Source of the DNA: Lachnospiraceae bacterium
GTDB taxonomy: Bacteria; Bacillota; Clostridia; Lachnospirales; Lachnospiraceae
Assembly: GCA_017463255.1 (NCBI GenBank)
Contig: JAFTPP010000032.1
Span: 496,001-560,000 of the forward strand
Direction: 5' to 3'
Length of the DNA stretch: 64,000 bases
Below, piece after piece: positions 23,904 through 35,250 of the stretch (its first letter is position 1; every line of letters begins with the position of its first letter). A program made the translations under genes and the position numbers. The notes below the pieces were generated by a model. It was not told where the DNA came from and made no database searches. It saw only the letters and a program-made list of their open reading frames with translations.

Positions 23904-25703
23904 CTACTCGCCCTTTTCTTCTACCGCCTTAATGGCAATCTGAAGTTCATCTAACTGTATCGGATCAACCACATTCGGAGCATCTGTCATAAGGCATGAC
24001 GCATCTTTCACCTTCGGGAAGGCAATTACTTCTCTGATGGAATCTGCTTTTGCCATTAACATAATCATTCTGTCCAGACCAAAGGCAAGTCCTGCATGAG
24101 GCGGAACACCGTAACGGAATGCATCTAACAAGAATCCAAAACGTTCAGAAGCAGTTTCTTTTGATAAACCGATTACCTCAAACATCTTAGACTGAATGTC
24201 ATTCTGGTGAATTCTCACACTACCGCCACCAAGTTCAACGCCGTTTAACACGATGTCATAAGCCTTAGCGCGTACTCTTCCCGGGTCAGAATCAATATAC
24301 TGCCAGTCTTCTTCCATCGGCATTGTAAACGGATGATGCATAGCCATGAAACGTTCTTCCTCATCGCTCCACTCTAATAACGGGAACTCAGTTACCCATA
24401 AGAAATTGAACTGATCCGGATTCAATAAATCCATCTGTTTTGCAAGTTCAAGTCTTAATGCGCCTAATACGCTGTATACAATCTTATTGCGGTCAGCAGC
24501 AAATAATAATAAGTCATTTGCCTCACCGCCCATAGCATCCACCAAAGCCTTCATCTCATCTTCTGTCATAAATTTAGCAAAAGAAGATTTGTAGCTTCCG
24601 TCAGGCTGGATTGCAATATATGCAAGACCTTTTGCACCATAACCCTTTGCAAAATCTACCAACGCGTCAATCTTTTTACGTGGCATTTCACCCTGTCCTT
24701 TGGCATTAATACCGCGTACTGAACCGCCTGCTTCAATTGCGCTTGTAAAAACAGAAAAACCGCAACCTTTTACTACATCTGTTACATTCACTAATTCCAT
24801 GCCAAATCTTGTATCCGGTTTATCAGAACCAAAACGGTCCATTGCTTCCTGCCATGTCATTCTCTGTAAAGGAAGTGCTATATCAATACCGATTGCATCC
24901 TTAAATACGGTCTGCAATAATCTTTCATTTACATCCAATACATCATCAATATCTACAAAAGATAATTCCATATCAATCTGCGTAAATTCAGGCTGTCTGT
25001 CTGCGCGAAGGTCCTCGTCACGGAAACACTTTGCAATCTGGAAATATCTGTCATATCCGGAGCACATCAAAAGCTGCTTAAATAACTGTGGTGACTGTGG
25101 AAGTGCATAAAAGGTTCCCGGATGAACACGGCTTGGTACAAGATAATCTCTCGCACCTTCCGGTGTTGACTTATTTAAAATCGGAGTCTCGATTTCAAGG
25201 AATCCCTCATTTGTCATAAACTCACGGACTTTAGCCGTTACTTTACTTCTTAACATGATATTTCTTTGGATATCAGGTCTTCTTAAGTCAAGATAACGGT
25301 ATTTTAATCTTAATTCTTCTTTTGTTTTAGAATCCTCTTCAATTGGGAATGGTGGTGTATCTGATTCTGAAAGCACTCTTAAATCTTTCGCACGAATCTC
25401 AATTTCGCCTGTTGCAAGGTTTGGATTCACGCCACCCTGTCTCTTTTCTACAGTACCTACTACTGCAATTACAAATTCACTTCTAAGTTTTTCTGCCTTA
25501 GCAAATCCTGCTTCATCAATATCCGTTCCTTCAAAGATAATCTGTAAAAGACCACTTCTGTCACGTAAATCTACGAATATAATGCCACCTTTATTTCTAC
25601 TCTTTTGAACCCATCCCATTACGGTTACTGTCTGTCCCACATTTGCTACCGAAAGCTCTGCGCAACGGTTGGTTCTTTTTAAGCCTTTCATTGTTTCAGC
25701 CAT
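23904..25703 (-). CDS. aspS: Aspartyl-tRNA synthetase
   Basis: 599 aa, the bacterial type length. An N-terminal OB-fold anticodon-binding domain (TVMGWVQKSRNKGGIIFVDLRDRSG) precedes the class II catalytic core with motif 2 FRDEDLRADRQPEFTQID and motif 3 GLAFGLDRMIMLM. The inserted GAD domain lies at about 290-420. It charges tRNA-Asp. The RBS AAAGGCGGAA precedes the ATG. It follows hisS by 25 nt, a frequent hisS-aspS pairing in Firmicutes, and is read with relA and hemZ. Confidence 0.97.
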   Translation of the reverse strand: MAETMKGLKRTNRCAELSVANVGQTVTVMGWVQKSRNKGGIIFVDLRDRSGLLQIIFEGTDIDEAGFAKAEKLRSEFVIAVVGTVEKRQGGVNPNLATGEIEIRAKDLRVLSESDTPPFPIEEDSKTKEELRLKYRYLDLRRPDIQRNIMLRSKVTAKVREFMTNEGFLEIETPILNKSTPEGARDYLVPSRVHPGTFYALPQSPQLFKQLLMCSGYDRYFQIAKCFRDEDLRADRQPEFTQIDMELSFVDIDDVLDVNERLLQTVFKDAIGIDIALPLQRMTWQEAMDRFGSDKPDTRFGMELVNVTDVVKGCGFSVFTSAIEAGGSVRGINAKGQGEMPRKKIDALVDFAKGYGAKGLAYIAIQPDGSYKSSFAKFMTEDEMKALVDAMGGEANDLLLFAADRNKIVYSVLGALRLELAKQMDLLNPDQFNFLWVTEFPLLEWSDEEERFMAMHHPFTMPMEEDWQYIDSDPGRVRAKAYDIVLNGVELGGGSVRIHQNDIQSKMFEVIGLSKETASERFGFLLDAFRYGVPPHAGLAFGLDRMIMLMAKADSIREVIAFPKVKDASCLMTDAPNVVDPIQLDELQIAIKAVEEKGE

Positions 25704-25728
25704 ATCTGTTCCGCCTTTCTTATTATGA

Positions 25729-26988
25729 TTAATTTAACGGGTTTTTATAGAATTCCTTGAATTCAAAATATCCTTCCCCGTTAAGCTGTTCCTTCTGGAA
25801 CTTCTTATTCTTATTCATACGTACCACTAAAACCTGTTTGCCCTCAGCTCTTTCGTTTTGGGCTTTTGCAATGATTTCCTTAAGCATATCGCCTGATACA
25901 CCTTTTTCAATCAGATATGCAACCTTATCGCTTTGGTTTGGGATACTGAATCCGCTTTCCAATAATAAAAGAACAATTCTTTCAAAGCCAATGGAAAATC
26001 CGCATGCCGGCACGTCATTACCTGTGAAATTACCCACCATCTTGTCATATCTTCCGCCGCCACCGCAGCTTCCGCCAAATTCAGGAATTGCTATTTCAAA
26101 AATGGTTCCGGTATAATAAGACATTCCTCTTACAAGGGTTGGATCGAACACCATCTCAAAGTCCGCATTCTTAGTCGCTTCCACACTATCAATGATTTCC
26201 GCAAGATTGGCTCTGATTTCATCGTCTAAGAATTCTCCTAACTTCTCCGATAAATAGCTAAGACCGTTTTGAGCCTCATCCATTCCTTTGAATAAATCTA
26301 CATACTTTTCAACACTTGCAGCATCAAAGCCACTCTTTTCAAGTTCTTCCTTGACGCCCTCTAAGCCGATTTTATCCATTTTATCAAGAATAATAAATAC
26401 CGTATCATACGACTCTTCTGCAAATCCACTGTATGCCGCCATTGCCTTTAAGATTCGTCTTTCATTAATACGGATTTGGAAATTCTTAAATCCCAACTTA
26501 CCAAGTGTGGTAGTTGTTGCAAGAATTAACTCAATCTCAGCAAGATTACTTGGTTCCCCTAAAATATCAATGTCGCACTGCATAAACTGACGGTATCTTC
26601 CGCGCTGTGGTCTATCAGCTCTCCATACATTTCCCATCTGAAGTGCCTTAAAAGGAGCTGCAAGATTAGCAGAATTATTCGAATAAAATCTTACAAGGGG
26701 TACTGTAAGGTCATATCTTAAACCGCTGTCTGTAAGATCTGATTCAGTTTCGGCGGTTTCAAGACTTAATTTTTCTCCTCTTTTTAAGATTTTGAAAATA
26801 AGCTTCTCATTCTCTCCCCCTTGTTTATTACTTAAATTAGCAATATTTTCCACACAAGGAGTCTCAATCTGGGTAAACCCGAATTTTGCATAGGTCTCCT
26901 TAATTACACTCATAACATAATCCCGAATCTGCATCTCTGCAGGTAAAATATCTTTCATACCTGTCACAGGTTTCTTACTCAATGCCAT
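25729..26988 (-). CDS. hisS: Histidyl-tRNA synthetase
   Basis: 419 aa, class II synthetase. Motifs seen: FGFTQIETPCVE (motif 1 region), MGNVWRADRPQRGRYRQFMQCDIDILG (motif 2 region, HisRS-specific), the FDPTLVRGMSYYTGTIFE histidine-binding region and CGFSIGFERI (motif 3). A C-terminal anticodon-binding domain of about 90 residues follows. Only 64 nt separate it from hemZ, too short for a T-box, so T-box control at this gene is unlikely. It is co-transcribed with aspS. Confidence 0.96.
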   Translation of the reverse strand: MALSKKPVTGMKDILPAEMQIRDYVMSVIKETYAKFGFTQIETPCVENIANLSNKQGGENEKLIFKILKRGEKLSLETAETESDLTDSGLRYDLTVPLVRFYSNNSANLAAPFKALQMGNVWRADRPQRGRYRQFMQCDIDILGEPSNLAEIELILATTTTLGKLGFKNFQIRINERRILKAMAAYSGFAEESYDTVFIILDKMDKIGLEGVKEELEKSGFDAASVEKYVDLFKGMDEAQNGLSYLSEKLGEFLDDEIRANLAEIIDSVEATKNADFEMVFDPTLVRGMSYYTGTIFEIAIPEFGGSCGGGGRYDKMVGNFTGNDVPACGFSIGFERIVLLLLESGFSIPNQSDKVAYLIEKGVSGDMLKEIIAKAQNERAEGKQVLVVRMNKNKKFQKEQLNGEGYFEFKEFYKNPLN

Positions 26989-27052
26989 TTTAATCCTCTT
27001 TTCTTCATTAAAACTTATTCTTGTACGATTTTACACTCATTTACCTATAACT

Positions 27053-28483
27053 TCAACCTAAAAGTTCTTTTTTCCTGTCAATCATTTCCTGAATGCGCTC
27101 TATGTAAAGAGCCACATCCTTTACATTATCACATCTTTCGATTCTTCCGTCCGGATATACCACTTTTGTGATACTTCCTGCCCCTAAAGCCATGATTGTC
27201 TGTTTTTCTTCCATGATAAGAATGTTATAAATACCGTTTTTACCTTCTTTTGCATATCCCACATTTTCGAAATTACCGGACATATTTTTTTGTCGATACA
27301 GATAATAAGGTTCCATCCCCATATCCTTAGCTCCCTTTGCAGCTATCGTCATGGTAGCTTCTGTATTATTCATGGATTCATATCCGTTCTCACGAATCCA
27401 CTGGCTTAACTTGGAGGCTCTCTTAATTGCAAGGGAATGAACCGTTAAGTTATCCGGAGCCAACTCTTTAATCCTTTCAATAGTATAGGCCACATCATCT
27501 GTGTCTTCACCGGGAAGTCCCAGTATAATATCCATATTAATGTTATCAAAACCGATTTCACGTGCGAGTCTGAATGCCTCTTCTGCCTGTTCTACCGTAT
27601 GCTGTCTTCCAATAAGCCGTAAGGTCTTATTATGCATTGTCTGGGGATTCACGGAAATCCTTCCCACATTATGCTTTTTAAGTACTTCAAGTTTCTCTTT
27701 TGTAATACTGTCAGCTCTTCCCGCTTCCACAGTAAACTCTTTTACATTACTCAAATCAAAGTTATATTTAATCTTGGTTAACAGCTTATCTAAATGCTCC
27801 GCTTCCAAAGTGGTCGGTGTTCCGCCGCCAATGTATACTGTATCTAAAATCTTTCCTTTCATCATATCTGCCGTACATTCTATTTCATAAAACAATGCAT
27901 TCAGATAGTCTTCTATTCTGCTTTTCCATACACAATACGGATAGGATGTAAAAGAACAATATAAGCAGGTAGTAGGGCAAAACGGAATTCCGATATATAG
28001 GCTGTATCCGTCCTCATAATGAAGTTCTGATAATATATCCTTTTCACGTTTTGCAATATCAATGCTTAACACTGCTTTCTCATCACTGACATAATGTTCT
28101 GTCTTAAGCCACTGTGCAATTTCTTCGTCATCAAATCCTTCCTCAAGCTTTGCCATAGCAAGCTTTGTTGGGCGGATTCCCGTAAGATTTCCCCAAGGAA
28201 GTTTTTTCCCTGTATGTTCACTTAAAACTCTGTATAAGAAGCGTTTAAAATCGTTTTTATCGGCTGTCACTTCTTTAAACGCCACTTCAACACCTTCCGC
28301 TTCCCATAAACAAATGGTTGTCGTTTCCTTTTCAAAAGAAATATACATAATCCCACGGTTTGCATCAATACCTTCCGGCTTATCTCCCTGGTCTACCCTT
28401 ACTTCCTCTGTCGGATAAAACGCTTTTACCAAAGAATGAATATCATATTCATACTGGGCTTTATTCAAACGCACCTGTAACAT
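27053..28483 (-). CDS. hemZ: HemZ-type coproporphyrinogen III oxidase-like radical SAM protein
   Basis: 476 aa from ATG 28483 (AGGAG with 8-nt spacing). The radical SAM cluster is PFCPTTCLYCSF, followed by VYIGGGTPTTLEAEHL and the RISVNPQTMHNKTLRLIGR stretch typical of the HemN/HemW/HemZ group. An N-terminal domain of about 150 residues precedes the barrel, as in HemZ. Annotated relatives are called oxygen-independent coproporphyrinogen oxidases, but for many HemZ proteins that activity is not proven, and no other heme genes lie here. It sits in the relA-hisS-aspS operon, a common arrangement in Clostridia. Confidence 0.88.
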   Translation of the reverse strand: MLQVRLNKAQYEYDIHSLVKAFYPTEEVRVDQGDKPEGIDANRGIMYISFEKETTTICLWEAEGVEVAFKEVTADKNDFKRFLYRVLSEHTGKKLPWGNLTGIRPTKLAMAKLEEGFDDEEIAQWLKTEHYVSDEKAVLSIDIAKREKDILSELHYEDGYSLYIGIPFCPTTCLYCSFTSYPYCVWKSRIEDYLNALFYEIECTADMMKGKILDTVYIGGGTPTTLEAEHLDKLLTKIKYNFDLSNVKEFTVEAGRADSITKEKLEVLKKHNVGRISVNPQTMHNKTLRLIGRQHTVEQAEEAFRLAREIGFDNINMDIILGLPGEDTDDVAYTIERIKELAPDNLTVHSLAIKRASKLSQWIRENGYESMNNTEATMTIAAKGAKDMGMEPYYLYRQKNMSGNFENVGYAKEGKNGIYNILIMEEKQTIMALGAGSITKVVYPDGRIERCDNVKDVALYIERIQEMIDRKKELLG

Positions 28484-28536
28484 CTTTTCTTCTCCTATGC
28501 CTAAGAATGTACCATAACAACAATAAATCCGCTTCG

Positions 28537-29178
28537 CTAACAGCAAAACGGATTGTACTGCTTTTCATATCCTATAGTTGTACTGTCTCCATGTCCCGGA
28601 TATACCTTCGTTTCATCCGGAAGTACAAATAACTTTTCACGAACAGAACGAACCAATGTCCCCCCACTACCCGTCGGAAGGTCACTTCTTCCTACGGATT
28701 CCTGAAACAAAGTATCACCGCTGATTAACATACCTGCCTCTTCAAAATAATAGCAACAGCTTCCAACAGTATGTCCCGGGGTTGCAATCAGCTTACAGGT
28801 AATCCCGGCGATGGTAACGCTTTCTCCGTCTTTTAAATAAACATCCGGAGTAATGGTATAGGGTCTTCCCACCTGAACGGAACAATTTGTATCCGCATTT
28901 TCACACAGAGCCTTTTCCGCTTCATATGCATATATTTTTGCACCGCTTAATTCACGAAGCTTCCCTGTTCCCCAGATATGATCAAAATGTCCATGGGTCA
29001 AAAGAATCCCCGCCACATGAAATCCGGCTTCTTCTAACTTCTTATAAATATGATCGCCATTATCTGCCGGATCTACGCAAATAACGTCTTTAGGTGCTTC
29101 TTGTTCATTATCATAGATAAAATAACAATTGGTCTGCACCATTCCAATGACCATTTTTCCTATTTTAATCTGTGCCAC
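28537..29178 (-). CDS. MBL-fold metallo-hydrolase (glyoxalase II-like)
   Basis: 213 aa. The metallo-beta-lactamase fold motif THGHFDHIWG (two His, Asp, His zinc ligands) lies near residue 61. GHTVGSCCYYF and LISGDTLFQ supply further ligands, and VYPGHGDSTTIGYEKQYNPF is the C-terminal histidine motif of the glyoxalase II/YcbL group. A hydrolase of thioesters is likely; the substrate is not predictable. The start is GTG at 29178 after AAGGAG. It lies between relA and hemZ, as in many Firmicutes. Confidence 0.9.
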   Translation of the reverse strand: MAQIKIGKMVIGMVQTNCYFIYDNEQEAPKDVICVDPADNGDHIYKKLEEAGFHVAGILLTHGHFDHIWGTGKLRELSGAKIYAYEAEKALCENADTNCSVQVGRPYTITPDVYLKDGESVTIAGITCKLIATPGHTVGSCCYYFEEAGMLISGDTLFQESVGRSDLPTGSGGTLVRSVREKLFVLPDETKVYPGHGDSTTIGYEKQYNPFCC

Positions 29179-29223
29179 ACTTATTCTCCTTACTTATAGG
29201 AATTATGCCTTCAGTCCGTAATT

Positions 29224-31569
29224 CTAGCCTGAAGTTCTCTCAATATCAATTACGCTCTCAATCAAACGCAACTTATCTATGATACGGTTTAATTCTTCCC
29301 TTCCCGTTATTTCAAAAGAAGTAGCCATTGTCGCAAGCCCCTGCTTATTGGTTCTTGTATTTAATGACATAATATCAATGTTCTTTTCCGTCAGGGCTCT
29401 TGTAATATCAGCCAAAAGACCATTTCTGTTATTGGCATAAATCATGATTTCCGCAAGATATTTTCCTGTTTCCATCTCACCTTCCGGTGCCTGCCATTCT
29501 GCATCAATCAGTCTTGCTCTGTCAAACTCAGGAAGGTGAATTACATTCACGCAGTCAGTTCTATGAATAGAAATTCCTCGTCCCCTTGTGACAAAGCCTA
29601 CAATTTCATCTCCCGGAACCGGTGAACAGCATTTTGAAAAACGCACTGCAAGGTCATGAATACCTTTTACCACAATACCGCTTTTACTGTTCTTTGGCTG
29701 CATCTGACGGTTTAATGCAATCTCTTGAATTTCTTCTAATACCTGCTCGTCAGTGACTACCTTTGGATGGTCTTTCTCATACATTTCAACCATCTTATTA
29801 ATAATCTGGCCTTCTTTTAATCCGCCGTGTCCAACAGCCGCAAGTACTGCATCCCAGTCATGGAAACCAAATTTTTGCATCAGCTTTTCCATGTATTCCG
29901 GTCTTAAAATATCTGCGGTATTAATTGCCTTTGCCTTACAATAAGCCTGAAGCAATTCCTTCCCTTTAATGATATTATCTTCCTTAAGTTCATTTTTGAA
30001 CCACTGGTTAATTTTGTTTCTTGCCTGGGTAGACTTTACAATATTTAACCAGTCACGGCTTGGTCCTTTAGAATTCTGACTGGTAAGAATGTCTACACGG
30101 TCACCGTTCTTTATTTCATAATCGATGGTAACAAGCTTTCCGTTTACTCTTGCTCCCACCATTTTATTACCTACCGCACTGTGAATGCAGTACGCAAAAT
30201 CAATGGGAGTTGAGCCTGCCGGCAGGTTCTTAACTTCTCCCGTAGGGGTAAAACAATAAACGCTGTCAGAGAATAAATCCAAGTCACTCTTTAAAAGATT
30301 CATAAACTCTTTATTATCCGACATGTCTTTTTGCCACTCTAAGATTTGGCGAAGCCATACTAACTTCTCTTCTTCCTGAGCCTGCACTTTCTTGCCGTCG
30401 GAAGCTTCTTTATATTTCCAATGGGCAGCAATACCGTACTCTGCTGCTTTATGCATCTCATAGGTACGGATCTGGATTTCAAAAGGCTGTCCTGATGAAC
30501 CAATGAGTGTCGTATGAAGCGACTGGTACATATTTGCTTTTGGCATGGCTATATAATCTTTAAATCTTCCCGGAATCGGCTTATACATTTCATGGATAAC
30601 ACCCAATGCAGCATAACAATCCTTTACCGTATCAACAATAATACGGACTGCGAACAGGTCATAAATCTGGTCTATGGTCTTATCTTGATTTTTCATCTTT
30701 TTGTAAATACTGAAAAAGTGCTTAATACGTCCGTCAATCTGGGCCTTAATGCCTGCATTCACAATATGCTCGCTTACTTCATCAACAATTGTCTGGATGT
30801 ATTTTTCCCTTACGCTTTTACGGATGGCAATTTTATCTACCAAATCGTAATACACTTCAGGTTCTAAGTATTTTAAAGATAAATCATCCAACTCCACCTT
30901 AATCTTGGAAATACCAAGTCTTTGGGCTATGGGAGAATAAATATCCATAGTCTCCCTTGCAATTCTTAACTGCTTTTCAGGGGGTTGGAATTTAAGTGTT
31001 CTCATATTATGAAGACGGTCAGCTAATTTAATAAGGATAACCCTGATATCCTTAGCCATGGCAAGAAACATCTTACGCAAATTTTCCGCCTGCATTTCTA
31101 ACTTATCAGCGGATTTATCGTTCCCCGCACTGGAAGTAAGAGGCAAATGCTGTAACTTAGTCACCCCATCCACCAACAAAGCTACATCATTTCCAAACTC
31201 TGCCTTAATCTCTTCATCTGTTAAAATAGTATCTTCTACAACATCATGTAAAAGTCCTGCAATAATGGTTTCCTTATCCATTTCCAAATCTGCAAGAATA
31301 ATGGAAACGCACAAAGGATGGATAATATAAGGCTCCCCAGATTTGCGCACCTGGTTCTTATGTGCTTCAAAAGCCACCTTATATGCCTTTTCAATACTGG
31401 AAAAATCATCAGAAGGATGATATTTCTGAACGCGGCGAATCAAGTCTTGATATAATTCTTCAGGACCTGAGTAATCCTGCATTGGTTTGATTCGTCCATC
31501 GTCCAATACAAGGCTTTTGGCATTTTCAGTTTTATTCGGTCTGTCTGTCGTCATGTATTCATCTGCCAT
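29224..31569 (-). CDS. relA: Bifunctional (p)ppGpp synthetase/hydrolase RelA/SpoT
   Basis: 781 aa. The HD hydrolase domain is intact (HPLCVSIILADLEMD, then GLLHDVVEDT). The synthetase domain follows (HFFSIYKKMKNQDKTIDQIYDLFAVRIIV; MPKANMYQSLHTTLIG). A TGS domain (YCFTPTGEVKNLPAGSTPIDFAY), a zinc-finger-like region with RFSKCCSPVPGDEIVGFVTRGRGISIHRTDC and a C-terminal ACT domain complete the standard long RSH architecture. It makes and degrades the stringent-response alarmone. It follows apt by 27 nt, the common apt-relA pairing. The RBS is a modest GGATGG. Confidence 0.96.
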   Translation of the reverse strand: MADEYMTTDRPNKTENAKSLVLDDGRIKPMQDYSGPEELYQDLIRRVQKYHPSDDFSSIEKAYKVAFEAHKNQVRKSGEPYIIHPLCVSIILADLEMDKETIIAGLLHDVVEDTILTDEEIKAEFGNDVALLVDGVTKLQHLPLTSSAGNDKSADKLEMQAENLRKMFLAMAKDIRVILIKLADRLHNMRTLKFQPPEKQLRIARETMDIYSPIAQRLGISKIKVELDDLSLKYLEPEVYYDLVDKIAIRKSVREKYIQTIVDEVSEHIVNAGIKAQIDGRIKHFFSIYKKMKNQDKTIDQIYDLFAVRIIVDTVKDCYAALGVIHEMYKPIPGRFKDYIAMPKANMYQSLHTTLIGSSGQPFEIQIRTYEMHKAAEYGIAAHWKYKEASDGKKVQAQEEEKLVWLRQILEWQKDMSDNKEFMNLLKSDLDLFSDSVYCFTPTGEVKNLPAGSTPIDFAYCIHSAVGNKMVGARVNGKLVTIDYEIKNGDRVDILTSQNSKGPSRDWLNIVKSTQARNKINQWFKNELKEDNIIKGKELLQAYCKAKAINTADILRPEYMEKLMQKFGFHDWDAVLAAVGHGGLKEGQIINKMVEMYEKDHPKVVTDEQVLEEIQEIALNRQMQPKNSKSGIVVKGIHDLAVRFSKCCSPVPGDEIVGFVTRGRGISIHRTDCVNVIHLPEFDRARLIDAEWQAPEGEMETGKYLAEIMIYANNRNGLLADITRALTEKNIDIMSLNTRTNKQGLATMATSFEITGREELNRIIDKLRLIESVIDIERTSG

Positions 31570-31596
31570 AAAAAGTTACCATCCAACTAATACTTA

Positions 31597-32121
31597 CTAT
31601 TTTCCTTCATAACGGATTGCAGCATCCAAACGATAGCCTGCAATCTTCTCTCTTCCCTTCAGTCCCGCAAGTTCCATTAACACTACAACACCAACAACAA
31701 CTCCTCCTAATGATTCCACTAATTGAATCATAGCTTCTGTTGTTCCTCCGGTTGCAATCAGGTCATCTACAATCAACACTTTCTGTCCCGGCTTAATGGA
31801 ATCCTTATGCATTTCAATAATGGCAGTTCCATATTCCAAATCATATTCCTTTTGCACTGTTTCACAAGGCAGTTTTCCCTTTTTACGGATTAATACAAAA
31901 GGCTTACGGTTATTGTAAGCAATGGGAGTTCCGAAAATGAATCCTCTGGATTCCGGTCCTGCCACCACATCATATTCCAAATCCTTCACTAAGTCCTGCA
32001 TGGTATCAACTGCAAGATGAAGTCCCTCTGCATCCTGTAACACGCTGGTTACATCTCGAAAAATAATACCTTCTTCCGGAAAATCCGGGATACTTCTTAC
32101 ATAATCTTCAAGTTTTTTCAT
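31597..32121 (-). CDS. apt: Adenine phosphoribosyltransferase
   Basis: 174 aa. It has the PRPP-binding signature VLIVDDLIATGGTTEAM (about 124 on), the Apt-specific VAGPESRGFIFG near residue 53 and FRDVTSVLQD near residue 22. It salvages adenine to AMP. GGAGGG precedes the ATG, and a near-perfect SigA promoter lies at 32181-32209. First gene of a long operon running through relA, the MBL hydrolase, hemZ, hisS, aspS and the phosphopantetheinyl transferase to the hairpin at 23190-23228. Confidence 0.97.
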   Translation of the reverse strand: MKKLEDYVRSIPDFPEEGIIFRDVTSVLQDAEGLHLAVDTMQDLVKDLEYDVVAGPESRGFIFGTPIAYNNRKPFVLIRKKGKLPCETVQKEYDLEYGTAIIEMHKDSIKPGQKVLIVDDLIATGGTTEAMIQLVESLGGVVVGVVVLMELAGLKGREKIAGYRLDAAIRYEGK

Positions 32122-32180
32122 AGTTTAGCCCTCCATATATCCAGCAATTCCATGCGTGGTAAAAATAAACATTATTCTTA

Positions 32181-32209
32181 ATTATATTATTTTTTCAGAA
32201 TATTGGCAA
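32181..32209 (-). promoter_or_regulatory. SigA promoter of the apt-relA operon
   Basis: Minus-strand TTGCCA (5/6), 17-nt spacer, perfect TATAAT, about 55 nt upstream of the apt start codon. Confidence 0.8.
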
Positions 32210-32231
32210 CAATGATTATTTTTCAGACTTG

Positions 32232-32717
32232 TTATATCGAAACAAACTCAATCCGCAGTTTCATTCCCATCCCATCGGCTAACCGGTTAATCGTTGATAA
32301 AGACGGGTTTGCAAGTCCTCTTTCAATTTTGCTGATATCTGCCTGATATATTCCCGTAATTTCAGCCAATTGTCTCTGTGTCATTCCTATACTGTTTCGA
32401 GCATATAATAGATTATAGGCAAGTGCATGACATACGTCTGGTTCTTTCACACCCTTTTCAATACCATTTTCCCAGATTTCTTCTGCATCTAAATCCAACT
32501 CATCATCCCAAGAAATTCCGTATCCACCCTCATCAACTTTAGGACTTTGAAACTTATGCATATTTTTTTCAATTTCTATAAACTGAGGATATATGGAATA
32601 TAACTTGCTTAAATCATATTCCTTTACTACACCATTTTGAAATTCTGCTGATATGCACGTCTTATCTAACATCTTTACTTCTACAATCCTATGCGTCATA
32701 TAAATATGCTCTTTCAC
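32232..32717 (-). CDS. DUF2442 plus XRE-type HTH protein (antitoxin-like regulator)
   Basis: 161 aa. The N-terminal about 85 residues match DUF2442 (THRIVEVKMLDKTCISAEFQNG, then GYGISWDDELDLDAEEIWENG). The C-terminal domain (about 100-157) is an XRE helix-turn-helix (SIGMTQRQLAEITGIYQADISKIERG). It starts at GTG 32717, with AGGAGG 7 nt upstream. It follows the DUF4160 gene by 32 nt. Family knowledge: DUF4160-DUF2442 pairs are proposed toxin-antitoxin-like modules. The HTH makes this partner the likely repressor of the operator array at 33029-33098 (inference). Confidence 0.85.
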   Translation of the reverse strand: MKEHIYMTHRIVEVKMLDKTCISAEFQNGVVKEYDLSKLYSIYPQFIEIEKNMHKFQSPKVDEGGYGISWDDELDLDAEEIWENGIEKGVKEPDVCHALAYNLLYARNSIGMTQRQLAEITGIYQADISKIERGLANPSLSTINRLADGMGMKLRIEFVSI

Positions 32718-32749
32718 ACTATATCCTCCTCTTATACTTAATTAATTCC

Positions 32750-33013
32750 TTATCTGCAGTCATTAATTGGCGGAAGCATTTCAAACTGTTGAGTTCTCCA
32801 CATAATTTCCAATCTGTCACGGTAATAAAAAACAAACTCCTTAATCATCTTTTGAATATTTGTAGGAATATCGCCTTCAAACATCTCTCCGTCTGACAAC
32901 GTGAACATTCCAACATATTCTCCATAAATAGCATGAATATGTGGTGGATTATGCTCCTTCTGTTTTAAGTACATTTTAATTACAATTCCATAAAATCTTG
33001 ATATTACGGGCAT
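32750..33013 (-). CDS. DUF4160 domain protein (putative toxin-like partner)
   Basis: 87 aa. The DUF4160 core is complete: ISRFYGIVIKMYLKQKEHNPPHIHAIYG near the start, then FEGDIPTNIQKMIKEFVFYYRDRLEIMW. The NPPHIHA motif with clustered His residues is the family hallmark. Its biochemical activity is unknown to me. It is first in a two-gene unit with the DUF2442-HTH gene, uses AAGGAG as RBS and has a strong promoter with a palindrome in its spacer. Gene size, order and autoregulatory layout resemble toxin-antitoxin systems, but toxicity is unproven. Confidence 0.85.
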   Translation of the reverse strand: MPVISRFYGIVIKMYLKQKEHNPPHIHAIYGEYVGMFTLSDGEMFEGDIPTNIQKMIKEFVFYYRDRLEIMWRTQQFEMLPPINDCR

Positions 33014-33028
33014 AACTTCTCCTTTGTT

Positions 33029-33098
33029 ATTGTATAGGATATATCCTATATTGTCAATGTGTTTAATAACTCCTATGAACTCCTATGAGATATCCTAT
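33029..33098 (-). promoter_or_regulatory. DUF4160/DUF2442 promoter with operator array
   Basis: Perfect TTGACA (33052-33057), 17-nt spacer, TACAAT (33029-33034). The spacer is almost filled by an 18-bp perfect palindrome, TATAGGATATATCCTATA (33033-33050). Upstream, three more TCCTAT boxes start at 33071, 33081 and 33093, about one helical turn apart. This makes five ATAGGA half-sites in total, a likely cooperative operator for the HTH partner. Confidence 0.75.
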
Positions 33099-33186
33099 TA
33101 TGTAGTTATAAAATGAAAATAGTATGAATCGACTTTTAGAACTAAAATATGATTTGTCTTTATGATTTAATATATGTTTTAGATTT

Positions 33187-33230
33187 ACCGGCTCTTCTTT
33201 GCTTTACAATAAACGCAAAGAAGAGTCGGT
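33187..33230 (-). terminator. Long hairpin after groEL
   Basis: 16-bp stem ACCGGCTCTTCTTTGC / GCAAAGAAGAGTCGGT with one mismatch and a 12-nt loop, starting about 14 nt past the groEL stop. There is no clear U-run, so it may act as a weak terminator or a 3'-end stabiliser. Confidence 0.6.
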
Positions 33231-33243
33231 TATTAGATCCTGT

Positions 33244-35164
<1,921 letters not shown>

Positions 35165-35212
35165 ATTTTAAGCCTCCTTTATCTATTTCTTAATTGCTAT
35201 ATTTTCGTTTTG

Positions 35213-35239
35213 TTAGCACTCTTTTTGTACGAGTGCTAA
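35213..35239 (-). promoter_or_regulatory. CIRCE operator (HrcA binding site) of groESL
   Basis: TTAGCACTC-N9-GAGTGCTAA, a perfect match to the consensus inverted repeat bound by the heat-shock repressor HrcA. It lies between the promoter and groES, at the predicted 5' end of the mRNA. Confidence 0.97.
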
Positions 35240-35250
35240 CTTCGGATTTT

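Noticed and set aside
26989-27052. T-box leader before hisS
   Set aside because: Only 64 nt between hemZ and hisS and no specifier or T-box sequence.
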